A DNA stretch of 64,000 nucleotides from Icerya purchasi. Taxonomy: Eukaryota > Arthropoda > Insecta > Hemiptera > Monophlebidae. The first letter of the stretch is position 1, and every line of letters begins with the position of its first letter. The notes beneath the pieces were generated by a model that saw only the letters and a list, made by a program, of their open reading frames with translations, was not told the origin of the DNA and made no database searches. The position numbers and the translations under genes were made by a program. Shown here piece after piece: positions 27,339 through 36,799 of this stretch. The stretch lies in the NCBI GenBank assembly GCA_039619475.1, contig CM077115.1, forward strand, positions 294,191,756 to 294,255,755. Direction: 5' to 3'.

Positions 27339-27774
27339 CGTTGGCATTATTATTATTATTATCATTGGCATTATTATTATTATTATCATTAGCATTATTA
27401 TTATTATTGCTGTTACTATGTTCACTACTACCGTTTTTAACAGGGTTATTATTGTTGTTATTGATATTATTCTTACTTCCGTTGTTATTACTATTTTTAA
27501 TACTAAAATTTTCAACGGCTTTAGAGACGGTTTCATTATTATTATTATTTTTATTGTTACTATTATTGATTATATTAGTGGGAGCGTTGAGATCAGTTTG
27601 AGACAGCCGTAGATCCTTGCTAGGCAGAGTCACGGTCGGTGAAAGGGGGCCGGAAGGTTTACGCTTTACGGCAGCGTCGGTTTCCATCAGGTTGAGACTT
27701 AAATTATTCTTATTGGTATTGAATTTCGTATCTTTGGAGGAGGCCGCCGGGCGGCCCCCACTGGACGAACTCAT
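26104..27774 (-). CDS. Copy B ORF1 (gag-like, zinc knuckles, Asn-rich)
   Basis: An intact frame of 556 codons from the ATG at 27774. Non-LTR ORF1 proteins bind element RNA and form the ribonucleoprotein needed for retrotransposition. Residues about 65-165 are an extreme asparagine tract, broken by AND units, encoded by AAT/AAC repeats (27280-27560). A conserved central domain follows. Three knuckle motifs lie at about residues 335-390: CSKCFLFGHIARHC (CX2CX4HX4C), CSHYSSKHSLSDC (its second Cys is replaced by Tyr) and CRSCKGDHCSYDRRC (CX2CX3HX6C). The C-terminal part is Ser/Pro-rich. The layout is typical of jockey-superfamily and I-type gag proteins. ORF2 starts 145 bases downstream. Confidence 0.9.
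27280..27560 (+). repeat. ATT/AAT trinucleotide microsatellite inside copy B ORF1
   Basis: Imperfect ATT runs, punctuated by ATCATTGGC-type units that repeat three times (about 27336-27395), encode the Asn-rich tract on the minus strand. Equivalent but differently sized tracts exist in copy A (21405-21580) and in the fragment at 33446 (33625-33730), so length varies between family members. The very hydrophobic open frames read in other phases are artefacts of this repeat. Confidence 0.85.
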
Positions 27775-28056
27775 CGATCGATTAAATTAAAATAAATAAA
27801 TAAATAATAATTGGAAAAAAGAAAAAAGAAAAAAAAAACACGACAGAATTCGAGTGTCTGAAGTACCGAAAGACGAACTAAAATTGTCAGCTGTCGAAAT
27901 GAGCAGGCGAAATACGCGCACGAAATAGTAAAATCAGAACAATCTCACCGGTGGTTTTATCGCTACGATGATAACGAAAATGCCGAAGAAATCGAAGATG
28001 ATGTTGTTATCGGAGAACAATTGTTATCTATTAAACAACGCGAACGAACAACCGCT

Positions 28057-28699
28057 AAATATATGCTCTCATTGTGCTTTTTTTTTTTTTTTTTTTTTTT
28101 TTTTATTGGCTCTTGGCCGAAATTGTAAAGGCTCTCATTGTGCTTATGATCGTACGTTCCCGGAATGGGTGAGACAAAAATAAATTAAGCGCATTATGGC
28201 ATTCGAAAATATCTCTTTCCACGAGGCATCTAATTTTAAAAATAGTAATTTAATCTCCCAGACTTCCTCATATGCCGATCGTGCTTCGTTTCCTGCTTCC
28301 TGTTCTAATGCATCGTCTAAGTTCTCGCATGCATTTCCTAAATCTATTCCGCGGCCTAAATCTCCGACTTTTCATAAACGTCCTAATTCTAAATCCTATT
28401 CTAAACCTTCCCCACAGTTTCCTGCCCTTCCTTCTAACCACTTTCCGTCGCCCTCTAATGGTTGGGCTTTTAATAGTTCCTCTTCTACTAGTAATTCTAC
28501 ATTCATTAATTTAGTTCATGACGCTTCCAGTTCCACTTCCGTTTCTACTTCCAAAGCTCCTTCATCCACTGCTTTTCCTACAGCTAATTTTATAGCTGAA
28601 GCGATTTTAGATCTTCTTGCATCCAATAACACTGATTCTTCTTCCTCCCTTGTTGACTCCCTACCTCTCTTCTTATCTAACTACATCCACCTTAATTAG
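28057..28699 (+). pseudogene. Copy A ORF1, C-terminal part
   Basis: After copy B the ORF1 frame resumes with ATATGCTCTCATTGTGC (encoding I-C-S-H-C, the second knuckle). A run of about 26 T at 28078-28103 replaces roughly 20 codons. It continues with GRNCKGSHCAYD, the third knuckle. A TAA near 28181 interrupts it, then FENISFHEASNF and a Ser/Pro-rich tail run to the TAG at 28697-28699. The sequence GCTCTCATTGTGC occurs on both sides of the T-run, so either a tiny retroinsertion or a slippage deletion could be responsible. Confidence 0.8.
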
Positions 28700-29579
28700 T
28701 AATTCTTCTCACTTTCGTTATAAAGTGAAAGTGAATGCAACCGGGGCTAACCTTTTTTCTCCCACTTCGTTTTTTCTCTGCTTTTTCTGTTTTCTCCCTC
28801 TTCTCTTTTCACGATCATTATTATTATTACTATTAATTTTTCCTTTTATATTAGTTTCCTCCTCCTCTGGATTTTAAGACACTTGAGTATATTGCCCAGA
28901 GGCGGACATGCAGCAGTTGCTTTTTTCATATTTCAATGTACTGACGCTGCTGTGACTAAAATCACTGCCTGCCTCAGATACATTAACTTTATTCGTGTCA
29001 TTATGCAGTGTACTCTTGTCTTAAAATTTTTGAGACTAAGGCACTTTGACACTTTTTTACGCTATTGTAATTTACATTATATTCTCGCAAAATTAAGACA
29101 ATTATCGAGAATCATAGCGACTATAAATTTCGCCCTTTTATGTACTTAGCTGCAATCGGCTACGAATCATTTTGTCCGATACCTCTAAAATCCTGTTTCT
29201 TACTTTTAATTTTTTCTTTTATTTACTCCAGTCCAGCATCCATCATTGTCTTCTTTCTATCAACAGTTTACTTTTGTTTAATTATATTTATTTATTCCTT
29301 CTATTTTCTTATTAACTTTCCTCACAACTTGCTAACCCCAATTTTCCTCCACCCATTAAAGTTTCTTTCCTTCTGGTTTTTTTTTTGCTTCTTTTTTTAT
29401 TCTTTTTTTACTTTGTAATTATCTTTTATTTTACTCTACCTCGCTGTTTTTCTTCTGGCATTCTCTATGTTTCTCTTCCTTTCCCTCCCCCTCTATCTTT
29501 TTGTTTTTTCTTTATTTCTTTTTCTTTTCCCTACTCAAGTCTTTTCTTTTTATAATTTACTACGCCGGGTACTTCTAAT
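28700..29579 (+). other. Copy A inter-ORF spacer, pyrimidine-rich
   Basis: This roughly 880-base spacer corresponds to only about 145 bases in copy B. Its flanks are pyrimidine-rich like the copy B spacer. The middle (about 28870-29160), less T-rich and with several CTG/CAG-type words, may be an insertion. No coding motif was seen. Confidence 0.5.
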
Positions 29580-32073
29580 ATTTTATAGTGGAACTGTCGC
29601 AGCCTTAGAGCCAACAAAAATTCATTAGAGGGTCTGTTAGACATTCATAGTATTAACGTTGCACTAATTTCTGAAACGTGGCTACGGTCGGATATGAATA
29701 TTAATTTTCATGGGTATAAGATAATCAGATGCGACCGTGACGATGGTTATGGTGGATCTGCAATCCTTATTAGGGACGGCATTTTATTTCAATCTCATGA
29801 TGTTTCCTTTAATTCCCCTTCTAGTCCTAAGCAGCCTAATATTGTACACATTTCCATCCCTTCCAATGCAGCTCGTCCGCTTAATATTATGTTTATCTAT
29901 GTTCCTCCTAGTTTCGACCTTCATCACTTTCCTTTCGTTCTTTTTCTCAGATCTATCCCACATCCATTCATCAGGGGGGGGGGGGGGCTGGAATGCTCAG
30001 TCACCCTCATGGGGTTGCTCAAACCATAACAACAACGGTACTGTTCTTGAAAATCTTGTTCTTTCTAATGATTTAGTCCTCCTTAATGATCTCTCTCCTA
30101 CCTACTACAAAAGTCCATCTAGTTATAGTTCTCTCGATTTAACGTTCTCATCTCCTTCTATTGGTTTTGATTATAATTGGTCAACTCTCATGGGCTCGTA
30201 TAGCAGTGACCATATTCCTATTCTAATTAATTCCCAGAATCCTTCTTCTCCTTTTTGTTCCAAACCTCTCAATTACCTTCGATGGAACTTGTCCAAAATT
30301 AATTGGGCCCTGTTCCACTCCTTAATTGATTCTACGCTTCCTAAATTTCTAGATGGCTCTGACCCTGTATTTCACTACCATCAATTCCTAAATTCTATTA
30401 CAAATGCTCTTTCGTTGTCTTCTCCTCCTTGTAAACCGTCATCGTCAGGTCATCGTGAATCAGCATCGTTCCTCTGGTGGAACGAAGAATGCAACAGCGC
30501 TTTCGATCATAGTGGCGCTACATTTAGAATTTTCCGGTCTAGTCGTACACGCGAAAACTTTCTTGCTCACAAAAGGGCCAATGCAAGGGCTAGGTTTATT
30601 CTAAAATTATCTAAGAAATCCTCTTGGAAAAATTTCTGTTCATCTTTTTCGAGAATTACTCCTCTTAATCATATCTGGAAAATGGCCAGAGCTTTCAAAT
30701 TCCCTTCTTCTGAACGTCCTTCTATCCATACTATTTCCTCCGACAGTTTGTCTTCTTTTCTTGATACTGTTGCTCCTGCTTATGTTCCCAACGTTGATGA
30801 ATCCTGTCCGCTTCCAGTTACAGAAGACTCTAATCCTCATTTTCTTACCTTTGCGTTTAATATTAATGAATTAAAATCCATTCTTAAAAAATCTTCTAGC
30901 CCCACTCCGGGTCATGATGGTATTCCCTTCTCTGTCCTAAAAAAGTTATCCGATCATGCTTTCCAAACTCTTCTCTGTATATTCAACTCATTTCTGTCCA
31001 GAGGAGTCACTCCTCCTGCCTTGAACACCTTTATTATCATTCCTATCCCTAAGCAAAACTCCTCTCTTCGTCCGATCTCCCTAGCATCGTGTATCAGAAA
31101 ACTGTTTGCGGACATGCTTAACAAGCGCCTGGTCTGTTGGCTCGAACACAATAACGTTTTTCCTTCTAATATGTTTGGTTTCCGCCCTGGCTTAAGTCCT
31201 GCTGACTGCGTCAGTTTTTTTGTTTCCTATATCTATAAATCTTTCATCGATAAACAGTACACATTAGATACTTTTATTGATGTTTCCAGTGCTTTTGATA
31301 ATGTTCATCTCCCTACTCTTCGAGATAGAATGATAGTAATTAACATCCCGATACATTTCTCTTCCCTCATTGTTTAACTTGATGTTAAATTATACTGTTC
31401 TCCTGTCTTCCTGTTCATTCGAGGTTTCAAGATTTGTTTCTCGTGGTCTTCCACGAGGATCCTGGCTTAGTCCTACTCTTTTTAATATCTATACTATTTC
31501 TGTTGCTTCTCTTTCTATGAACTCCTCTTCCTTATTTTTTGCCGATGACATTCTTCTCTTTTCCTCATCCCACGATATTGTAGATGCTAACGAAAAAGTC
31601 AATGCATCTCTATCTACTTTGGAACAATCTCTTTCCTCTCTGAATCTTTCTATTTCTCCTATAAAATCTTCTTGTATTGTCTTTTCTCTACGTCCTTTTA
31701 ATCCCGCTTTACTTTCTATATCCTTAAACTCCAAACTTATCCCTCGTAGGAATTGCTTTTGCTATCTCGGTGTATTCCTTAACAGTCGTCTGTCCTTTTA
31801 TGAACATATTAATTTCCTTTCCTGTTCTGCCCTTAAAAGACTGAACCTACTAAAAGCTCTTTCCTCAACAAAATGGGGAGGCGATCCTTTTCTCCTCATT
31901 TCCTTGTTCAAGTCGATTATCCGTTCCAAATTCGATTACTGTTCCTTTATCTATGGCTCTGCTTCCAAATCACTTATTTTCAAGCTGGATATAATGCAAA
32001 ATTCTTGTATTCGTTTTTGCCTTGGTGCTCTTAGATCTTCTCGAATACCAGCAGTTCTCGCTGAACTAAACAG
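29580..32073 (+). pseudogene. Copy A ORF2: endonuclease and reverse transcriptase, truncated
   Basis: The endonuclease begins with a TAG just before WNCRSLRANKNS, then SETWL, DGYGGSAILI and, further on, SDHIPIL. At 29974-29987 a run of 14 G shifts the frame and erases the catalytic Asp of the expected GGDWNA box. The RT follows: PGHDGIPFSVLKKLS, PIPKQ...LRPISLASCIRKLF, FGFRPGLSPADCVS, DVSSAFDNVHLP. There is a frameshift near 31375, then SRGLPRGSWLSPTLFNIY and the catalytic FADD at about 31540-31551. It continues to SSRIPAVLAEL at about 32066 and stops at the junction with the R1-like element. RNase H is missing. Confidence 0.9.
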
Positions 32074-33443
32074 AGAAATAAAATTCTATAATAATGAAGA
32101 ATTAATATATTGAAAAACACTAAATGCAGGAGTACTGCAGGGATCAGCACTATCCCCAACTATTTTTAACATTGCGATGGCTAAGGTACATAATGTATGT
32201 GACCTTAATGGGAATAATATGGAACTAATAAGCTATGCAGATGATCTTCTATTAAAGCAGGGATTCAGGATGTCAAAGATATCAAACCAATTAACACCGT
32301 CATCAAGGCAATAAATAACACTTTGAAACAATTAGGGCTAAAAATAAATCCTAAGAAAACAAACAGCATTTTAGTAACAAGGAAACACAAGAAAGAAAAT
32401 ATAAAAGAAGACATAGGAAAGGAACTGAAACTGGAAGATTCAAACATACTTTTAAATAAGGAAATGAAGTATCTGGGCATCATATTAGATGAAAACCTCA
32501 ATTTCACTAGTCACATCAATTATCATATAGTAGGAAGAATCAAAAAAGTTTACAGCAAAATAACTGCTCTATACAACAATATATCTTTGGCATCAAATCT
32601 ACAGACAGAAAAATTATATATTCGGCGTTATTTAGGTCCATAATAGAATATGGCAGCACAATATACTACCCCAAAATGAAAAAAGAAGATAAAAAAAAGA
32701 TTAGAAAAGAGCAACGGAAAATATTATTGGGAATTATATCTGCATATAGAACGGTATCGTATACTGCAACCAATGTAATTGCAGGAGTATTACCTATTGA
32801 CCTACAGATACAGCAAAGCAATGAAATTAAAGCAATAAAATCATCAAGCATTACCGACAAACAAAAAAAAGAAAACATAAAGGAAATAAAAATTAAATAT
32901 AACAACCTCTGGCAAGAGGAGTATAACGCTGAAAAAACAGGAAGAAGAACCTTTAAACTAATTCCAAATATCGAAGAAAGACTTAAAAATAAGATACTAG
33001 AACCTAATTTCTACCTCACTCAATTTTTAACAGGACATGGAAATTTTGGAGAATACTTCAAAAAATATAAAATAACAGAAAAAGACACATGCATAAACTG
33101 TAAAAAAGACATAATAGACACTCCGGATCATTCCTTTTTAAGCTGTCCAAACTTCAGTCAAATCAGGATAAAATATAAAATAAAAGAAATCAATGAGAAA
33201 TGGTTTACCAACCGGAAAAACACAAAATCAACGGAGGAATATGTAAATGAAATAATGAAAACCAAAGAGAAATGCATTTAAATAATTAGGTATTAACGTT
33301 AAGTCGCGTACTTAATTAATATAATTGTGATGATCTGCGGAACACTGATAAGCGAATTCAGCAAAAAGTGATCCTCAGGCCATAATACTGCTATTGTAAA
33401 ATTGTATTTTATAATAAATGAATTAAAAAAAAAAAAAAAAAAA
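32067..33443 (+). mobile_element. R1-like non-LTR retrotransposon, 5'-truncated, with poly(A)
   Basis: The plus strand encodes the C-terminal half of a LINE polymerase: AGVLQGSALSPTIFNIAMAK, the catalytic YADD at about 32236, KEMKYLGIILDENLNF, SAYRTVSYTATNVIAGVLPI, TQFLTGHGNFGEYFKKY and a zinc tail C-x2-C...H...C (CINCKKD...PDHSFLSCPNF). The GHGNF...C...H...C ending resembles the R1 clade. Frame changes lie near 32110, 32260 and 32640. The 3' end is an A-run at 33424-33444. CGCTGAAC occurs at both edges (32059-32066 and 33450-33457), a possible target duplication or microhomology. Relatives: 34010-34260, 34400-35415 and 55521-57045. Confidence 0.85.
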
Positions 33444-33445
33444 AT

Positions 33446-33745
33446 ATGTCGCTGAACCTAACGGAGACTGATGTTGTCGGGAAGCGCAAACCTTCCAGCC
33501 CTCCACGCCTTCCACGATTTTGTCGAGCGCTCTCACAACCCGATCTGCCTAATATCGTTAGTTCAAACATTAACAACAGCGCTTTTAAAACTATTGAAAA
33601 TTTCAATATTGATAAGAGTAATAGTTATAATAATAATAATAATAAAAACAACAGTAACATCATTACCACCACCACCACCATCAACAACAACAAGAACAGT
33701 AATATATATGATAATAATAAGAATAATAATTTTTTCGATTGATAT
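33446..33745 (+). pseudogene. I-like ORF1 N-terminal fragment
   Basis: MSLNLTETDVVGKRKPSSPP followed by LSQPDLPNIV and an Asn-rich tract parallels the start of copy B ORF1 (LSLNLMETDAAVKRKPSGPL, LSQTDLNAP). It directly abuts the R1-like poly(A) run. Nothing downstream of the Asn tract is retained, and an AAT/CCACCA microsatellite forms its end. Confidence 0.8.
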
Positions 33746-34009
33746 GTTGTATTGCACAAATTTTTTTTTTTTTTACAAATTATTGGATGGTTGGTATATG
33801 AGCCGAGCACCGCCGATTAGGCTTAATCTCAACAATTTTTTTTTATTTAATCATAAACAGAAACTCGGAAGTTTAGTAAATTACAAACAATGTTATATAT
33901 ATATATATACTTGCGTACATGTACTCTTACCTACATATTCACACACAGGCGTACACGAGCCAGCTTACGTACTAATTACACCATAGTTAGAAAATAAGAT
34001 AAATATAGT

Positions 34010-34260
34010 TTACATAAAATTAGCGAAATGGCTTAAAAAATTTAACCTTAAGGTTGATGAAACTAAATCAAATTATATAATATTTAATAAAGAATATAGC
34101 AATAGACCATTAAATTTAGAACAGTACGGTTTAAAGATCAACTATGTTAAACAAATGAAATACTTGGGCGTAATAATGAACAGTAATTTAAAATTTTATG
34201 AGCTTTTTAATTACGTTAAAACCAAAATATACAAATTCATAATAATAAATTGAAATTGTA
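34010..34260 (+). pseudogene. R1-like RT thumb fragment
   Basis: The plus strand reads KWLKKFNLKVDETKSNYIIF, then QMKYLGVIMNSNLKFYELFNYV, which corresponds to the region after the YADD box in R1/I-type polymerases (compare KEMKYLGIILDENLNF at about 32460). Both ends are lost. It is oriented opposite to the adjacent 34400-35415 fragment. Confidence 0.65.
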
Positions 34261-34399
34261 TAAATTATAAAAAAAGGAGTTACATTGTATAAAGTGTAAA
34301 TTTTATCTAATATATGTACTTCATAATATTATCCTATATGTAGAAATGTTAAAAACTAAAAAATTAAAAATACGACATAGATACATTCAGATCATTATG

Positions 34400-35415
34400 T
34401 TACTTCCTTAGCCGACCTGCGAATTTCTCATGCAGTGCTTCGAATGCAAATATTTGGAATTTTGCGGCAGTAATTTTGTATGTCAAATTTATATTTTTAT
34501 CAATGTCTCGGAACTGTGCGTATTTGTTACATTTATGTAGAATGTGGTAAGCAGTTTCGACAAAATTATCGCTGCAGTCACATTTATTATTTTCACGCAT
34601 CTCATTTTGTAGAGATGGTCGGCGAATTTCCCATGATTTGTTAGTAATTGTGTCGTGTAAAAATCAAGAATTATTTCCAGATATCGGTTTTCATGTACAT
34701 TTGGTACCAATTTATAAGTGTGGCGCCCATTGGCGCACCCAAGGGGGGTGCCACGGGGCCATTGCTCCCCCCAAAAAAATCTTCGAAATCTTAATTTTGT
34801 TTTGTAATGTTTAGTTTTACTTAAATAAAATTCGTATGCTTATCTAATTTGTGCTTATTACAAACATAATGTTACGTTTCTATTATTATATTTTTTTTTA
34901 AATAAAATTCGTCAGTTTTGTAACTTTTTTAAAAATAATATTCGTTAATTTTGTAATTTTTTTTTATTTTTTTTTATTTTAATTTAAAAACCACGGAAAT
35001 AGATGGGTACTTAGTCGAGGTACCGAGTTACCATCCCCTAACTCATCTTCTAAATTCTAGCCCCGACCAAAAAAAAATCCTGCGTGCACCTTTGGTGGCG
35101 CCCGATTCTATTCTGATCGCAAAGAGTTTGCCATAAACGGTAATAGTGATTTTTCACTTCTGCTTTGTGCATTTTAACCATTTTTTATTTGCCTCGGTCC
35201 TTATTAGATTAGTTACAGAATTAGTCGTTACTGAATTTGCTTCTTGTCGCGCATGATTATCTAAGTATTGAAAGGTTCTGCGGTTTTTTTAGTACAGCAT
35301 CAACAGGTCGATTGGGAGAACCCCCGTTATAGCTGCTACAGCTGAGTATGATGTCGTTCTGTATGCTCTACATGCATTAATTTAAAATTTTCTTTGTATA
35401 GAATGTAATACTTGA
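34400..35415 (-). pseudogene. R1-like polymerase C-terminal fragment, split by MITE 2
   Basis: On the minus strand, 35415-35104 encodes CRAYRTTSYSAVAAITGVLPIDL, matching SAYRTVSYTATNVIAGVLPIDL of the 32-kb copy. After removing the MITE (34729-35095) the frame continues GRHTYKLVPNVHENRYLE, then TTQLLTNHGKFADHLYKM and the zinc tail CDCSDNF...AYHILHKCNKY, ending at about 34400. A frameshift lies near 34590. The polymerase active site is not included. Confidence 0.82.
34729..35095. mobile_element. hAT-type MITE 2
   Basis: A 367-bp insertion bounded by exact 8-bp direct repeats TGGCGCCC (34721-34728 and 35096-35103). Excision of one repeat plus the insert rejoins the R1-like coding sequence in frame (GRHTYKL), which proves the boundaries. 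The ends, ATTGGCGCACCC on the left and CCAAAGGTGCACGC read inward on the right, are imperfect inverted repeats of the GGCGCACCC type common in hAT elements. The interior is AT-rich with a G-run next to the left end and has no ORF. Confidence 0.85.
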
Positions 35416-35524
35416 ATTTTAATCATTTATTTACATTATTTTGTCACAAGGGAAATTTCTTAAATTAGCGCCAAAACCAGTGCCAAGAACATAATTTCTT
35501 ATAATATATATATATATATATATA

Positions 35525-35766
35525 CAAGGGCGTCGAGAGCCGATAGGCCAGGGGGGCAAGATGATAGAAAAAGGATATGAGTTATAGAAAAAATAAAATT
35601 TATAAGTTGTAAAGGCTTAATATTTTATTAAACAAACATAATTTTCGTGGGTTTCTGGCAAATTATTCATAATTACACGCCTGTGAATACTATTTATGGC
35701 CAGTCGATTAAAAAGTTTCAAGGCTCCAAGGGGGCAGCCGCCCCCTCCGCCCCCCGCTGGCGATGC

Positions 35767-35770
<4 letters not shown>
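35525..35770. mobile_element. hAT-type MITE 1, copy 2
   Basis: A 246-bp relative of 17340-17639. It begins CAAGGGCGTCGAGAGCC and ends CGCTGGCGATGCCCAT, with internal GATAGAAAAAGGATATGAG and TTTTCGTGGGTTTCTGGCAA shared. It is inserted in a TA microsatellite, so the 8-bp duplication (tatatata) is expected but not diagnostic. It lacks about 50 bases of the other copies. Confidence 0.85.

Positions 35771-35829
<59 letters not shown>
35771..35829. repeat. TA dinucleotide microsatellite
   Basis: About 60 bases of uninterrupted AT/TA between the MITE and the Helitron candidate. Both probably chose it as a target. Shorter TA tracts flank several other elements in the window (about 38785-38806, 48841-48873, 54552-54574). 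Confidence 0.9.
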
Positions 35830-35832
<3 letters not shown>

Positions 35833-36799
35833 TTATATATATAATTCTTCTATGTGTGTGTATGTGACTGAACCCCTCCTAAACAGCTGGACCGATTTTG
35901 ATGAAATATGTTCAAGTGGATTCGAGAATGGTTTAGATTCACAATTCGGTGCACTCCAAAAATCGGGTGATGAGCTATGAATTTTTAAGGGTGATTTTTG
36001 AGGTCGTTCTGAATTCCATATCTATATGTATAAAACAAAGTCGGATTAGTTACACCACTTATAACTCAAGGATGGCTAGACCGATTTTTATGATCTTTGA
36101 TTTGTTGAATTTGTCTCCGCTCCGAATAGCAGAATACGAAATTTAAAACAATATTTATGAAGAAAATTCATTTTTTTTTGCTGTTTTTGGTCCAAAAAGG
36201 GGGTTTAAATAATTTTTTAACAGTAATTTTTGAATTTCCATAAAGGGCTCCTGTGTTTCGTTTTATATTTTTAATTTCGCTTTGGTGTCGAATTACGATT
36301 TTTTAAGGGTATTTTTGAGGTCGTTCTAAATTCCATATTATATATTCTAGACGGTTTTTTGTCGCCCAGGGTAATCGCTCAGTTTAAAGTTGTAAATTGT
36401 CACAGATAGAAGTTTAATTGTGATTTATGATCCAATTGCGATAAGTCAAACGATTACCGAACTATTGTAGAAATAAATATTTTTGTCGTTTCTGAACTAT
36501 CTTATTGGGAATTCGAATTTTATAGTGTGTACGGATTCTTAAAAATCGCTATAAATTTACTTTAAGAAATTAAGGATCATTAGAAACATGTTTTTTCGTG
36601 TGTAGTCCATCATCAGCTAATTGCATAGAGTACACACTTTATTAAAAAGTATATAAATTGAGTGTGTACTCCGTGTTGTTAGCTGATAATATAACCCAAA
36701 AAAAACATGTTTCCAAAATAATTTACTTTAAATTTTTAATATAAATTTATACTGATTTTTGTTATTAAGGTGAATAATGCTTTGCTGCCAAGTGAATTA

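Larger units (their letters stand above)
22151..28056 (-). mobile_element. I-like non-LTR retrotransposon copy B, nearly full length
   Basis: A 5.9-kb minus-strand element with its poly(A) tail as a T-run at 22151-22172 and its 5' end at about 28056. It lies inside ORF1 of copy A between AAATAT repeats (22145-22150 and 28057-28062). It has a roughly 280-bp 5' UTR, an intact ORF1 (27774-26104), a 145-base spacer and an ORF2 (25958-22226) with endonuclease, reverse transcriptase and RNase H. The EN-RT-RNase H order and three-knuckle gag fit the I clade of the jockey superfamily; the exact clade needs phylogeny. A short 3' UTR has GGGTCATTGCCCTTGG on the element strand before the tail. It is the best-preserved element in the window. 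Confidence 0.9.
20869..32073 (+). mobile_element. I-like retrotransposon copy A, split by copy B
   Basis: A plus-strand EN-RT element in two pieces, 20869-22150 and 28057-32073. The 5' UTR shares a GCCGGTGAG/CACCGGTGAG block with the 5' UTR of copy B. ORF1 starts at 21172 and ends at 28697-28699 once the insertion is removed. ORF2 starts at about 29580. The 3' part of RT, the RNase H and the tail are missing because the sequence switches at about 32067 to an R1-like element. The split lies exactly at an AAATAT (22145-22150 and 28057-28062), the likely target duplication of copy B. Several stops and frameshifts make copy A non-functional. Confidence 0.85.
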
